Positions 17,658-27,038 of a DNA stretch of 64,000 nt are shown piece after piece. The position numbers and the translations under genes are program-made. The stretch's first letter is position 1, and each line of letters starts with the position of its first letter. Below the pieces are notes generated by a model. It had not been told where the DNA came from, did not search any database, and was given only the letters and a program-made list of their open reading frames with translations. The stretch lies in assembly GCF_000510645.1 (NCBI RefSeq), contig NZ_KI783301.1:2022420-2086419 (forward strand), given 5' to 3'. Source of the DNA: Thermicanus aegyptius DSM 12793 (GTDB taxonomy: Bacteria > Bacillota > Bacilli > Thermicanales > Thermicanaceae).

Positions 17658-18701
17658 TCATTTCCCGCGGAGTTTCTCGATCTCCGCCGCCCATTCCTTC
17701 CCGAGGGATCTCTTCACTTCATCATAAAGAGGTTCCAGCCGTTTCGCCCAAATGTCCCGTTCTTCCGGGGTTTGCACATGAATCGCAATGGCGGAACGTT
17801 TCATCTCTTCCAATTGCTCTTGGTTCATTTGCTCAGCCAGACGATGCTGAAAAGAGGTGGCCTCCGCCATCGCTTCCCGGATGATTTCCTGATCCCCTTT
17901 GGAGAGGCGCTCCCAAAAACTCCGATTGATAAAAACAGGATAGCCTAAATAGCCGTGATTGCTTAAGGTCATATACTTCTGCACGGTATAGAAGCGTTTG
18001 GTATAGATGTTGGAGATGGTATTCTCTTCCCCGTCCAACTGGCCGCTTTTGAGCAAAAGATAAACCTGGTTAAACGGGGCGCTCGTCGTCTTCACGCCGA
18101 AAAGGGAGAAATGGGATGCGATCACAGGGCTAGGCATGATGCGAAAGTGGAGCCCCTTAAAATCTTCAGGAAGGATGAGGGGCCGGACATTGTTGGTCAC
18201 CTGCTTCAGCCCGTTATGCCAGAAAGCAAGGCCCACCATATTCTCCTTTTCCATCGTTTTTAACAGCTTCTCCCCCAAAGGGCCGGATAAAGCCTGATCT
18301 AAAGCTTCATAGTTGGGAAAAAGGTAAGGAAGGTCCAGAATTCCCCATTCCGGGAACGGGCCGGACAGATTGGCGGAAGCCGGAGCGATCATCTCGACGT
18401 GCCCCTTTTTTAGTTCGTCAATCTCTACCGCATCCGTATAGAGAGAGCCGTTGGGGAAGACCTCCACCTTTATCCTCCCCCCGCTTCGCTCGTAAACCAG
18501 ATCCGCAAAGAGACGCGCGGCCCGTCCCTTCGGCGTGTTTTCCGCCACCACGTGGCTGAAGCGGATTAAAATCTGTCCTTTTAACCCCGCCTGTTCCGGA
18601 TCGGCGGCATAGGGGGTGAAGTAGGGAAAGCCAAACCCTAAGTAGAGGGCGGAAAGGATTCCGATGAGAAGAAAAAGAAAGGTCGGCAAAAAGGAGCGCA
18701 T
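17658..18701 (-). CDS. dctB: DctP-family extracytoplasmic C4-dicarboxylate-binding protein
   Basis: About 347 residues: an N-terminal hydrophobic anchor (residues 1-22) and a TRAP-type solute receptor domain with signatures HVVAENTPKGRAARLFADLV, FPNGSLY, GLHFRIMPSPV and the helix QVYLLLKSGQLDGEENTI. There are no DctQ/DctM membrane subunits nearby. In Bacillus subtilis the TRAP-like protein DctB works as a co-sensor for the DctS/DctR two-component system, whose homologues are divergent neighbours here. That role is therefore inferred in preference to a TRAP transporter. ATG 18701 follows AAGGTGG and is the likely start; a GTG lies three codons upstream. Confidence 0.85.
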   Translation of the reverse strand: MRSFLPTFLFLLIGILSALYLGFGFPYFTPYAADPEQAGLKGQILIRFSHVVAENTPKGRAARLFADLVYERSGGRIKVEVFPNGSLYTDAVEIDELKKGHVEMIAPASANLSGPFPEWGILDLPYLFPNYEALDQALSGPLGEKLLKTMEKENMVGLAFWHNGLKQVTNNVRPLILPEDFKGLHFRIMPSPVIASHFSLFGVKTTSAPFNQVYLLLKSGQLDGEENTISNIYTKRFYTVQKYMTLSNHGYLGYPVFINRSFWERLSKGDQEIIREAMAEATSFQHRLAEQMNQEQLEEMKRSAIAIHVQTPEERDIWAKRLEPLYDEVKRSLGKEWAAEIEKLRGK

Positions 18702-18747
18702 ATCGACCACCTTCGCGGTTTTTCTTTATGATACCACGTCATTCTGT

Positions 18748-18753
18748 TACAAT
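18748..18753 (+). promoter_or_regulatory. Candidate -10 of the dctS-dctR transcript
   Basis: TGT-TACAAT forms an extended -10 about 50 bases before dctS. On the opposite strand of the same 100-bp intergenic region a consensus -35 TTGACA points toward dctB but lacks a convincing -10 at 17 bases. Evidence for both is modest. Confidence 0.35.
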
Positions 18754-18802
18754 AATAGTGTCAATTCGGAGGACTTGAGAAGGAAGGAGATAGGGCGGGG
18801 CT

Positions 18803-20392
18803 ATGCGATTTCAAACCTTCCCCCTTCAATGGAAAATCACCCTTTTTTCCACCGGCATCGTGATCTTCTCCCTCCTCCTCGCAAGCCTTATCTATCTTGG
18901 AAACGTAACCCAGGTAAAGGAACAGGAATTGGGAGAACGGGCCATGATCACTTCTCGGACCATCGCAGAGCTTCCTGAGATACGCCACCTGATCGAAAGC
19001 GGCAATCCTGGGAATAAGGTTCAAGAGATTGTCGAACCGATCCGCATGATTAACAAGATGGATTATGTGGTGGTTTACAATATGCAGAAGGAACGGCTCT
19101 CCCATCCCGTCTCCCGGCGCATCGGAACGATCCTCGAAGCCGATGAGGATGATAAAGCCTTCGCAGAGCATATTTATCTGAGCAAAGCCAAGGGGGAACT
19201 TGGCGTTGCCATCCGGGCTTTCGTCCCCATCAAGAACGAACGATTAGAGCAGATTGGCGTGGTGGTATCGGGAAAGATCCTGCCCACTCCCTATGAGCTT
19301 TTTTGGGAACAGCGAAAACAATTTCTCACCATCTTCCTGCTCGCCTTCCTCTTCGGGCTTTGGGGGTCATGGTTGCTAGCCCGCCATATTAAAGAACAGC
19401 TCTTCCGATTGGAGCCCCATCAGATCGCCCGCATGTTGACGGAACGAATCGCCACCTTTGACGCCATTCATGAAGGGGTGATCGCCATCGACACAGAGGA
19501 AAGGATCACGGTGTTTAACAAAGCCGCCAGAATGATGCTGGGGGTTAACGCGGACCCCATCGGGAAAAAGATCCGGGATGTGCTTCCGGATACGAGGCTG
19601 CCGGAAGTATTGGAAAAGGGGGCTGCGTTTTACCAGCATCAATTTCATATCGGACCCACCCTCATCTTAAGCAATCGCATGCCCATCCGCCTGGAGGGGA
19701 AGATCATCGGCGCTTTGGCCGTCTTTCTTGACCGGACGGAAGTGACGCAAATGGCGGAAGAGCTGACGGGAGTCAAAGAGTATGTAGAAGCTTTGCGGGT
19801 GCAAGCCCATGAACATAAAAACAACCTGCACACGATCGCCGGTTTGATCCAATTGAAGGAATACGAGAAAGCGCTCAACTATCTGATGAATGTCCATGAG
19901 ATCCGGGAAGAAACCTCCCAGATGCTGACGGAGAAGATCCAGATTCCTAGCCTCTCCGGTCTTATCCTGAGCAAAATAAATCGGGGAAAAGAATTGGGCA
20001 TTACCGTAAGAATCGATCCCCACTCCCGCCTGTCCTCTCTCCCGGAAGGGCTAGAACCCCATGATTTGGTGGTGATCGTTGGAAATCTGGTGGAAAATAG
20101 TTTTGATGCCTTGGTAAAAACGGAGAAGGAGAAAAAGTCTATCCTCATTTATATGGAGGAAATGGAGGAGGAAGTCCTGATCGTGGTGGAGGATAACGGC
20201 CCAGGGATTCCGGAGGCAATCCGGGAAGCGGTGTTTGAGAAGGGCTTCACCACCAAAGACCCGAAAAAACGAGGGTTAGGCCTTTTTCTCGTCAAGCAGA
20301 TCGTCGATCAAATCAATGGAAAAATTGAGGTCGACAGTGATTCGGAGAGAGGAACCAGTTTTACGATCCATCTGCCAAAACGGAAGGGGTAA
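18803..20392 (+). CDS. dctS: C4-dicarboxylate sensor histidine kinase (CitA/DcuS family)
   Basis: A 529-residue membrane sensor kinase. It has a first membrane helix at about residues 11-35, an extracytoplasmic PASC/Cache-like domain (about 36-170), a second helix (about 172-195), a cytoplasmic PAS domain (about 210-315), the phosphoacceptor region QAHEHKNNLHTIAGLIQL, and a HATPase domain with N-box NLVENSFDAL and G-box VEDNGPGIP. This layout is that of the citrate/C4-dicarboxylate kinases. Response regulator, transporter and binding protein homologues surround it, matching the dctBSRP cluster of Bacillus subtilis. The start is the ATG after GGAGATAGGGCGGGG. Confidence 0.92.
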   Translation: MRFQTFPLQWKITLFSTGIVIFSLLLASLIYLGNVTQVKEQELGERAMITSRTIAELPEIRHLIESGNPGNKVQEIVEPIRMINKMDYVVVYNMQKERLSHPVSRRIGTILEADEDDKAFAEHIYLSKAKGELGVAIRAFVPIKNERLEQIGVVVSGKILPTPYELFWEQRKQFLTIFLLAFLFGLWGSWLLARHIKEQLFRLEPHQIARMLTERIATFDAIHEGVIAIDTEERITVFNKAARMMLGVNADPIGKKIRDVLPDTRLPEVLEKGAAFYQHQFHIGPTLILSNRMPIRLEGKIIGALAVFLDRTEVTQMAEELTGVKEYVEALRVQAHEHKNNLHTIAGLIQLKEYEKALNYLMNVHEIREETSQMLTEKIQIPSLSGLILSKINRGKELGITVRIDPHSRLSSLPEGLEPHDLVVIVGNLVENSFDALVKTEKEKKSILIYMEEMEEEVLIVVEDNGPGIPEAIREAVFEKGFTTKDPKKRGLGLFLVKQIVDQINGKIEVDSDSERGTSFTIHLPKRKG

Positions 20393-20448
20393 GTCTTTCC
20401 TCGATTCGCTTCAGTTTTAGTCTCCGAGAAAGAAAGGGGGAAGAATAC

Positions 20449-21150
20449 ATGGCATCGCAGGATTTCATCCGCATCTTGCTCGTCGAAGACGACCCCATGG
20501 TTTTAGAGATTAACCGTTCCATGGTGCAAAAGATCCCCGGATTTCTCATAACCGGCACCGCCAACAACGGGGTGAAAGCCCTGCAGCTCATCCCTTCTCT
20601 AAAACCGGATCTCTTGCTGTTGGACATCTTCATGCCTGAGCAGGATGGCCTAAAAACCCTTAAGAAGATCAGGCAAGGAAATCCCTCGCCCGATGTGATC
20701 CTCATCACCGCCGCAGAAGAGAGTCGTTTTATTCATGAGGCGTTGCAAAACGGGGCTTTTGACTATATTATCAAACCTTTCACCTATGAACGGCTTAAGC
20801 AGGCTTTATTAAAATACAGGGAATATCGAAAACTCCGCTCCCACAAAAAGGTGAGCCAGGAGGAGCTGGACCGGCTTCTTTTCTCCTCGGTGAAGAAGGA
20901 AGAGGAATTGCCGAAAGGCCTTACTCCTCTTACCCTTTATCAGATTCGGTCTTTTCTCGCCCAACAGCGGAAATCGCTTTCTGCCGAGGAAGTGGCCCAA
21001 GCGATCGGCATCGCCAGGGTTACCGCCCGTCGTTATCTCGACTATTTGGTACAGCAAGGCGATGTGGAACTGGAGATCCAATACGGCAGTGTGGGCCGAC
21101 CCATCCACCGTTATCTCTGCCTTCGCTGTGACCAATATGATCAAAATTAA
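20449..21150 (+). CDS. dctR: C4-dicarboxylate response regulator (CitB/DcuR family)
   Basis: A 233-residue response regulator: receiver domain with acidic pair Glu13/Asp14-Asp15, phosphoacceptor Asp59 in LLLDIFMPEQDG and Lys in IIKPF, then a linker and a C-terminal DNA-binding region with a winged HTH (SAEEVAQAIGIARVTARRYLDYL). It follows dctS by 56 bases. By homology it should activate the transporter gene dctP directly downstream in response to succinate, fumarate or malate. Confidence 0.92.
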   Translation: MASQDFIRILLVEDDPMVLEINRSMVQKIPGFLITGTANNGVKALQLIPSLKPDLLLLDIFMPEQDGLKTLKKIRQGNPSPDVILITAAEESRFIHEALQNGAFDYIIKPFTYERLKQALLKYREYRKLRSHKKVSQEELDRLLFSSVKKEEELPKGLTPLTLYQIRSFLAQQRKSLSAEEVAQAIGIARVTARRYLDYLVQQGDVELEIQYGSVGRPIHRYLCLRCDQYDQN

Positions 21151-21200
21151 AACGAAATGTTCATATTATTTTCACCTCCCCCTGCAAGCGTTATCATAGT

Positions 21201-21218
21201 GTTGTATAACAAAACAAC
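21201..21218 (+). promoter_or_regulatory. Candidate DctR binding site upstream of dctP
   Basis: An imperfect palindrome GTTGT-ATAACAAA-ACAAC located 15 bases before dctP. It is the only inverted repeat in the 82-bp dctR-dctP gap. Assignment to DctR is inference from position. Confidence 0.35.
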
Positions 21219-21232
21219 GGGGGTAGGATGAA

Positions 21233-22573
21233 ATGGAACAGAAAAGTAAAAAAGAAAAGAAGAAGAGATGGTATACCAACCTCTACTTCCAAGTTCTTGT
21301 CGGAATTGCCGTGGGGATTCTCCTTGGTTTTTTCAACCCCGATTTGGCGGTGCAGATGAAACCGCTGGGGGATGGTTTCATTAAGCTGATTAAGATGTTG
21401 ATCGCTCCTATCATCTTCGCCACGGTCGTCGTAGGCATTGCGAACATGGGGGATCTGAAAAAAGTAGGCCGGGTAGGGATTAAAGCCATCATTTATTTTG
21501 AAGTGATTACGACCCTGGCTCTGATCATCGGCTTAATCGTGGTGAAGCTTTACCAGCCGGGAGCAGGGATTAACGCCGATCCCGCCACCCTGGACACAAA
21601 GGCGATTGAAAACTACACCACCGCGGCGGAGCATCTCACCTTTACCGATTTTGTTCTGAATATCATCCCGAATAACGTGGTCGATGCCTTTGCCAAAGGG
21701 GAGATCTTGCAAGTTCTGCTCTTCTCCATCCTCTTAGGGGTATCCCTCTCCGCCCTGGGGGAGAAGGCAAAACCTTTCGTCCGATTCATCGATATCTTCT
21801 CCCAGGGCATGTTCGGCATCGTCGGCATGATTATGCGCCTCGCCCCGATCGGCGCTTTCGGTGCCATGTCGTTCACCATCGGAAAATTTGGGATCGACAC
21901 CCTGAACCAATTGATCAAGCTGATGGCGGGCGTCTATACGACGAGTATCCTCTTCGTTTTCATCGTCTTAGGCTTGGTGGCTAAGATGAACGGCTTTAGC
22001 ATCTGGAAATTCCTAAAATATATCAAGGAAGAGATCTTCATCGTCCTCGGCACCTCTTCTTCAGAGTCTGTTCTTCCCAGGATGATGAACAAAATGGAGA
22101 AGTTGGGCGCCTCCAAATCGGTGGTCGGGCTCACCATCCCCATGGGATATTCCTTCAACCTGGACGGAACCTCCATCTATCTGACCATGGCCGCCGTTTT
22201 TATCGCCCAAGCGACCAATACTCCTCTGTCTTTCGGGGAAGAGCTCACCATCCTGGCCGTCCTCCTCTTAACTTCTAAAGGGGCAGCCGCCGTTACAGGC
22301 GGTGGATTTATCACCCTGGCCGCCACCCTTTCCTCGATTCATACCTTGCCCGTCGCCGCCTTAACCCTTCTCCTCGGAGTGGATCGTTTCATGTCGGAAG
22401 CCCGGGCCATCACCAACCTGATCGGCAACGGGGTCGCCACCGTCGTCGTGGCCAAATGGGAGAAGGAGTTTGATCAGAAGCGGGCAGACCGGATTCTAAA
22501 TGGAGAAGAAGTAGAAGAGGTGGAGGAGATTTCCCAGAAAATTGAGGCTCATTCTCTCTCCACCGTCCGATAA
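21233..22573 (+). CDS. dctP: Proton/C4-dicarboxylate symporter (SLC1/DctA-GltP family)
   Basis: A 446-residue membrane transporter of the dicarboxylate/amino acid:cation symporter family. Diagnostic are the re-entrant loop HP1 serine-rich [12 protein letters not shown], the NMDGT-like [21 protein letters not shown], the HP2 loop [19 protein letters not shown], and the ligand Asp/Arg helix [19 protein letters not shown]. It should import succinate, fumarate or malate, and closes the dctS-dctR-dctP set. It is followed by a strong terminator. Confidence 0.92.
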   Translation: MEQKSKKEKKKRWYTNLYFQVLVGIAVGILLGFFNPDLAVQMKPLGDGFIKLIKMLIAPIIFATVVVGIANMGDLKKVGRVGIKAIIYFEVITTLALIIGLIVVKLYQPGAGINADPATLDTKAIENYTTAAEHLTFTDFVLNIIPNNVVDAFAKGEILQVLLFSILLGVSLSALGEKAKPFVRFIDIFSQGMFGIVGMIMRLAPIGAFGAMSFTIGKFGIDTLNQLIKLMAGVYTTSILFVFIVLGLVAKMNGFSIWKFLKYIKEEIFIVLGTSSSESVLPRMMNKMEKLGASKSVVGLTIPMGYSFNLDGTSIYLTMAAVFIAQATNTPLSFGEELTILAVLLLTSKGAAAVTGGGFITLAATLSSIHTLPVAALTLLLGVDRFMSEARAITNLIGNGVATVVVAKWEKEFDQKRADRILNGEEVEEVEEISQKIEAHSLSTVR

Positions 22574-22620
22574 ATCACCTTGAACCGTGGTAGGGAAATT
22601 AAAAAAAACTAAGCAGCAGA

Positions 22621-22646
22621 GGGGCCGTCCAAAGGATGGCCCCTTT
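22621..22646 (+). terminator. Terminator between dctP and the meta-cleavage operon
   Basis: Stem GGGGCCGTCC / GGATGGCCCC with an AAA loop and a short T run on the plus strand; an A-rich run on its left side makes it usable on the minus strand too. It therefore separates two convergent units. Confidence 0.8.
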
Positions 22647-22697
22647 CAAATTATCCAACATCTTTTCACAAGTTAAGGGGGTTACAAATGAGTTTGG

Positions 22698-23171
22698 TTA
22701 AACCGCATCAGGCTTTGCCACGTCAAAGTAACGGCCGTAGAAAAACCCAAGGGCATCGCCGTCCCGGTAAAAGTAACGCTTCACTTCTCCCAAAAAAATG
22801 AGATGGTCGCCGCCATCATACTCTTGCCATGGTTGACATTCGATCACGGCAAGGCTTCCTTCTAAATAAGGAGCATGTTCTCCTTCTCCCCAGGGAATTA
22901 GAAGATCAAGGATCGGCTTTCCGGCAAAGTGATTGGATAAATCCTTCTGCTCTTTGGATAAAATGTTGACTGCGAAAGAGTTTCCTTTTAAAAAGTCGGC
23001 AGCCTTGGTTGTGCGTCCAATCGATATGAGGACAAGGGGAGGATCCAAAGAAATGGAAGTAAAGGAGTTTGCGGTGAGTCCCCGTTTTCCCTCCGGACTG
23101 TTGTAGGTGATGATGGTCACTCCTGTGGCAAATCTCCCGAGGCAATAGCGAAAATCTCTTGTGTCAATCAT
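22698..23171 (-). CDS. NADH:flavin oxidoreductase, small component of phenol hydroxylase (PheA2/HpaC-like)
   Basis: A 157-residue flavin reductase of the HpaC/PheA2 family: FRYCLGRFATGVTIIT, GLTANSFTSISLDPPLVLISI and FAVNILSKEQ are the family motifs. It should supply reduced FAD to the flavin-dependent phenol hydroxylase encoded 7 kb away at 29930-31510. It is the last gene of the seven-gene dehydrogenase-to-reductase operon and overlaps the tautomerase gene upstream by eight bases. Separation of the two hydroxylase components into different transcripts is noteworthy. Confidence 0.88.
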   Translation of the reverse strand: MIDTRDFRYCLGRFATGVTIITYNSPEGKRGLTANSFTSISLDPPLVLISIGRTTKAADFLKGNSFAVNILSKEQKDLSNHFAGKPILDLLIPWGEGEHAPYLEGSLAVIECQPWQEYDGGDHLIFLGEVKRYFYRDGDALGFFYGRYFDVAKPDAV

Positions 23172-23421
23172 GGACTCTACCCCCTGCTTTCGCCTCCGAA
23201 TTTGCTTGGATGTAGTGTGAGGCCGTCGAATTGAGCGCTCTTTCCTCCATGGTGATCCCCCCTACGCTCCAATGGGATTTGGGCAGTTCATAAATCGCTA
23301 TGCGAATCGACTCTACGGGGGCATTTAACGTACGGGCGATGGCTTCCGTCACTTCAACCATCATTCGTTTTTTCTGCTCCTCCGTTCTTCCTTCCAACAT
23401 ATGAATCTGAACCAGCGGCAT
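23164..23421 (-). CDS. xylH: 4-oxalocrotonate tautomerase (extended)
   Basis: An 85-codon gene whose product begins Met-Pro, so that processing exposes the catalytic Pro1. Arg11 and Arg39 of the 4-oxalocrotonate tautomerase active site are present (LEGRTEEQ and ESIRIAI). The enzyme converts 2-hydroxymuconate to 2-oxo-3-hexenedioate. The ATG at 23421 follows AAGGAGG. Classical XylH has about 62 residues; this one carries about 20 extra at the C-terminus (from roughly NSTASHYIQ on). It lies between the decarboxylase and the flavin reductase. Confidence 0.88.
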   Translation of the reverse strand: MPLVQIHMLEGRTEEQKKRMMVEVTEAIARTLNAPVESIRIAIYELPKSHWSVGGITMEERALNSTASHYIQANSEAKAGGRVHD

Positions 23422-23437
23422 CTTACGACCTCCTTCC

Positions 23438-24223
23438 TTATACGAAACGGACCGAAACATTCCCTAAGCGAGCAAAATGGGCCTCCACAACGTCTCCCGG
23501 CTGAACCGCCACCGCTTCCGTGATCCCACCCGCTAAGATGATTTCGCCCGCTTTCAACCCTTCCCCTTTCCGTGCGAGCATGCCCGCAAGCATCGCCACC
23601 GACCTGGCGGGGTGACCCAAAATATTGGCGGGGGTCCCCAACGCCTTTACTTCCCCGTTAATGCGAAGGGTCATCCCCAACGTAGATACCTTATCCATTC
23701 CCGTCGTAAGCAAGAGGGTACCTACCGCAAAGCGCGACGAAGAGGCGTTATCGGCAATCACGTCGGCCATCGTAAATTGAAAATTTTCATAACGGCTGTC
23801 GATGATTTCGATCGCCGCCATCAGGTGATCCGTGGCGGAAAATACCTCTTCCTCCGTGAGACCTTCCCCTTTTAGATCCTTTCCCAGCAAAAAGGCGACT
23901 TCTGCTTCAACGCGGGGATGGATAAATTGGGAATGAGGGAGAGCTTCCCCGCTATCAACGTACATTCCCGCCAGAAGTTTTCCATAGATCGGCTCCGATA
24001 CCTTCATCTGCTTCATCTTAGCGGGGCTCGTAAGCCCCATCTTATATCCGATGAGGCGTTCCCCATCCCTTATTTTGCGGGAGATCCAGGCCTCTTGGAT
24101 CGCATAGGCTTCTTCTATATCAAACGGGTGCGTCAACGTTAGGCGCCGGATCGCCTTTCTCCCCTTTTCTGCAGCCTCCAGGATATCGACCAACTCGGCC
24201 CACTTTTCCTGTCCCACTCTCAT
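23438..24223 (-). CDS. dmpH: 4-oxalocrotonate decarboxylase
   Basis: About 261 residues of the fumarylacetoacetase-like hydratase/decarboxylase family. Metal-site residues appear in HPRVEAEVAFLL and EIIDSRYENFQ, with the NASSSRFAVG segment. Of the two operon paralogues, this one sits next to the tautomerase, the arrangement usual for DmpH/XylI, and should decarboxylate 2-oxo-3-hexenedioate to 2-hydroxypenta-2,4-dienoate. The start at 24223 follows AGGAGAGGAGG; the frame is open nine codons further. Decarboxylase versus hydratase assignment rests on order and similarity, so the two could be swapped. Confidence 0.82.
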   Translation of the reverse strand: MRVGQEKWAELVDILEAAEKGRKAIRRLTLTHPFDIEEAYAIQEAWISRKIRDGERLIGYKMGLTSPAKMKQMKVSEPIYGKLLAGMYVDSGEALPHSQFIHPRVEAEVAFLLGKDLKGEGLTEEEVFSATDHLMAAIEIIDSRYENFQFTMADVIADNASSSRFAVGTLLLTTGMDKVSTLGMTLRINGEVKALGTPANILGHPARSVAMLAGMLARKGEGLKAGEIILAGGITEAVAVQPGDVVEAHFARLGNVSVRFV

Positions 24224-24254
24224 TCCTCCTCTCCTTTGCCGGTTCACCATTCGT

Positions 24255-25028
24255 CTAAAATTGGACCGTCAAAGTTTCCAGATCCGCAAATTCGACTTTC
24301 ACACGATCTCCTGGATGAACTTCCACTGCGGCCGATAAGGCCCCGGAGAGGACCACCTCCCCCGCTTCCAGGGGGATGTCGAAACGGCCCAGGAAATTGG
24401 CCAGCCAAGCCACGCTGTACAGGGGATTCCCCAGCGCCGCCGCACCCACGCCCGTATTGACCAGGGTATCGTTCACATAGAGGGCCATCCCGATTTCCGT
24501 CACATCAACGTCCCTGAGGGGAACTTTTTCTTTTCCCAGGAGAAAAAGTCCCGATGAGGCGTTGTCGGCGATGGTGTCCGGTAGTTTAATCTTCCAGTCG
24601 CGGATGCGGCTGTCGACGATCTCAATCGATGGAACCATTTGATCCACCGCCTTGATCACATCCAGCGTCGTCACCCCGGGCCCCTTTAGCCTCTCTTTGA
24701 GGATAAAGGCGAGTTCTCCTTCCACTTTCGGTTGTAGAAGTTTTTCCCACGGCGCACGGCTTCCCGCCTCGATCTCCATCGTGTCCAGCAGATGGCCGTA
24801 ATCCGGTTCATTTACGCCCAGGAGGTGTTGCATCGCTTTCGAGGTAAGGCCGATCTTTTTCCCCACCACCCGTTCCCCTTGGGAAATTCTGCGGCGGATG
24901 TTGATGAGTTGAATCTCATACGCCTCTTCCGGGGTGAGGGAGGGCATGAGGTCGGTAAGCGGGCGTATTCCTTCTTTTTTTTCTTCCGCCTCTCTGAGGC
25001 GGAGCGCCATTTCTTCCAGTGTGTACAT
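24255..25028 (-). CDS. dmpE: 2-hydroxypenta-2,4-dienoate (2-oxopent-4-enoate) hydratase
   Basis: A 257-residue member of the same fold as its neighbour, with GKKIGLTSKAMQ, QPKVEGELAFIL, EIVDSRIRDW and NASSGLFLLG. It hydrates 2-hydroxypentadienoate to 4-hydroxy-2-oxovalerate, feeding the aldolase. The ATG at 25028 follows AGGAG; a TTG one codon earlier is also open. In many catabolic clusters DmpE and DmpH form a complex, which fits their adjacent genes here. Confidence 0.85.
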   Translation of the reverse strand: MYTLEEMALRLREAEEKKEGIRPLTDLMPSLTPEEAYEIQLINIRRRISQGERVVGKKIGLTSKAMQHLLGVNEPDYGHLLDTMEIEAGSRAPWEKLLQPKVEGELAFILKERLKGPGVTTLDVIKAVDQMVPSIEIVDSRIRDWKIKLPDTIADNASSGLFLLGKEKVPLRDVDVTEIGMALYVNDTLVNTGVGAAALGNPLYSVAWLANFLGRFDIPLEAGEVVLSGALSAAVEVHPGDRVKVEFADLETLTVQF

Positions 25029-25056
25029 CAACGGGCTCCTCCTTTTCCCTCCGCAC

Positions 25057-26097
25057 CTAACGGGTTGCCCCGGATGCAGCTGCGGCCTTTTTTCTCTTCA
25101 GCTCCAAGGCGACGTCGACGATCATGTCTTCTTGTCCGCCCACCACTTTTCGCTTTCCGAGCTCGACTAAGATGTCCCGGGCATCCACCCCAAATTGTTC
25201 GGCGGCCCGGAAGGAATGAAGGAGAAAGCTGGAGTAGACGCCGGCATAACCCATTGTAAGGCTCACCCGGTCCACCTGGATGGGACGGATCATTTTCGGC
25301 TTCACGATATCTTCCGCCGCGTCCATCGCTTGATAGAGATCCACCCCGGTCTCTATGCCCCGTTTATCGGCCGCCGCGACGAATACTTCCAGAGGTGTGT
25401 TGCCCGCCCCCGCCCCGAGCCCTGCCAGGCTGCAGTCGATGCGGGCCGCCCCCGCGTCGATGGCGGCGAAGGAGTTGGCGATGGAGAGGGCCAGGTTGTG
25501 ATGGGCGTGAAAGCCCACTTCTACGTCCCGGGATAAGGCTTGCCGCAATGCTCCCACCTTTTCCCCCGCTTCTTCCGGAATCATGGCGCCGGCGGAGTCG
25601 ACGATGTAGACCACATCGGCCCCATAGGACTCCATCTTTATCGCTTCTTCCACCAATCTTTCTTTGGAAACCATGTGGGACATCATGAGAAAGCCGACCA
25701 CTTCCAGCCCCAGGCGCTTCGCTTCTTTCATATGTTGCTCGGAAATATCGGCTTCGGTGCAGTGGGTGGCGATGCGAATTGTATCGATGCCGATCTCCCG
25801 GGCCCGCACCAAGTCTTCCAGGATGCCGATGCCGGGAAGGAGCAGGGCCGCCAGTTTCGCCCGCTTGATCGATTCCCTCGCCGCCCTTAACAGGTCCTCT
25901 TCCTTTTCTTTGGAAAATCCATATTGGATGGTGGATCCGCCCAGCCCGTCGCCGTGGGTCACTTCAATGTGGCTTACGCCCATTTCATCCAGCCTGGAGG
26001 CGATTTCCCGGACGTCTTCCACGGAAAATTGGTGTTTCACCGCATGCATCCCATCGCGCAAGGTGACATCGGTTACCTTGATCCTTTTCTTTTCCAT
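25057..26097 (-). CDS. dmpG: 4-hydroxy-2-oxovalerate aldolase
   Basis: A 346-residue HMGL-like TIM-barrel aldolase that cleaves 4-hydroxy-2-oxovalerate into pyruvate and acetaldehyde. The start region TLRDGMHAVKHQFS contains the catalytic Arg-Asp and His, VDSAGAM the metal-site region, and GFHAHHNLALSIANS the metal-binding histidines. It is encoded directly behind the acetaldehyde dehydrogenase, its channelling partner in DmpFG. Confidence 0.95.
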   Translation of the reverse strand: MEKKRIKVTDVTLRDGMHAVKHQFSVEDVREIASRLDEMGVSHIEVTHGDGLGGSTIQYGFSKEKEEDLLRAARESIKRAKLAALLLPGIGILEDLVRAREIGIDTIRIATHCTEADISEQHMKEAKRLGLEVVGFLMMSHMVSKERLVEEAIKMESYGADVVYIVDSAGAMIPEEAGEKVGALRQALSRDVEVGFHAHHNLALSIANSFAAIDAGAARIDCSLAGLGAGAGNTPLEVFVAAADKRGIETGVDLYQAMDAAEDIVKPKMIRPIQVDRVSLTMGYAGVYSSFLLHSFRAAEQFGVDARDILVELGKRKVVGGQEDMIVDVALELKRKKAAAASGATR

Positions 26098-26114
26098 CCT
26101 TTCCCCTTCTTTCT

Positions 26115-27014
26115 CTAGTTTTTCTCTACGACGGATAGGCGGTGCTTCGCCATCTCCTCCGCCACCTTCACCGCCGCCGTCGTGATGATGTCCAAGTTCC
26201 CCGCATATACCGGGAGGAAGTCGCCGAGACCTTCCACTTCCACGGAGGCGCTCACCACCCCGTCCCGGAACACGATCTCCCGGTTGAGGCGATACCCGGG
26301 GACATAGGTTTGAATGAACCCCACCATCTTTTGAATCGATTCCACAATCTTACCTTCGATCTCTGTTCCCACATCCCCTACGTTGCAATAGACGGTGTTG
26401 CGCATCATGATGGGCGGTTCGGCCGGGTTTAAGATGATGATCGCCTTCCCCTTTTTGGCTTTTCCCACCACCTCCAGAGCCTTTGAGGTGGTTTCCGTAA
26501 ATTCATCGATGTTTTGCCGGGTGCCGGGCCCGGCGCTCTTGCTGGCAATGGTGGCCACGATTTCCGCGTATTCCACCGGGGTGATCTGCTGCACGGCATA
26601 GGCGATGGGCACCGTCGCCTGTCCGCCGCAGGTGATCATGTTGACGTTTAACGCGTCGATATGCTCCCCCAGGTTGACCGCGGGACAAACGTAGGGTCCC
26701 CGGGCGGCCGGGGTCAGGTCGATGGCCTGGATCCCAAGCTCCCGTAACGTTTTGGCGTGGCGCACATGGGCTTTGGCGCTGGTGGCATCAAAGGCAATGT
26801 CCGGTCGCACCCCTGCCTCAACAGCCTGTTTCAATCCTCCGTCGAAGGTGGTGAGCCCCTTGCTTCGGGCCCGTTTTAGCCCTTCCGACTCCGGATCGAT
26901 GCCGATCATCCAAACCGGCTCCACCCATTCGCTGCGAAAAAGTTTATACATGAGGTCTGTGCCGATGTTCCCCGAACCGATGATGGCTGCTTTCAACTTT
27001 TTTACCGCTGCCAT
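26115..27014 (-). CDS. dmpF: Acetaldehyde dehydrogenase (acylating)
   Basis: A 299-residue enzyme that converts acetaldehyde and CoA to acetyl-CoA using NAD. The Rossmann motif [13 protein letters not shown] is at residues 9-21 and the catalytic cysteine is Cys129 in [12 protein letters not shown]. The ATG at 27014 follows GGAGGG; an upstream open extension of seven codons lacks support. Together with the aldolase it forms the DmpFG channelling complex. Confidence 0.96.
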   Translation of the reverse strand: MAAVKKLKAAIIGSGNIGTDLMYKLFRSEWVEPVWMIGIDPESEGLKRARSKGLTTFDGGLKQAVEAGVRPDIAFDATSAKAHVRHAKTLRELGIQAIDLTPAARGPYVCPAVNLGEHIDALNVNMITCGGQATVPIAYAVQQITPVEYAEIVATIASKSAGPGTRQNIDEFTETTSKALEVVGKAKKGKAIIILNPAEPPIMMRNTVYCNVGDVGTEIEGKIVESIQKMVGFIQTYVPGYRLNREIVFRDGVVSASVEVEGLGDFLPVYAGNLDIITTAAVKVAEEMAKHRLSVVEKN

Positions 27015-27038
27015 CTTTATCCCTCCTTCACCCATTCA

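Noticed and set aside
17658-18701. A TRAP transporter operon
   Set aside because: Only the binding protein is present; the dctQ and dctM membrane subunits are missing and the neighbours match the Bacillus dct sensing system.
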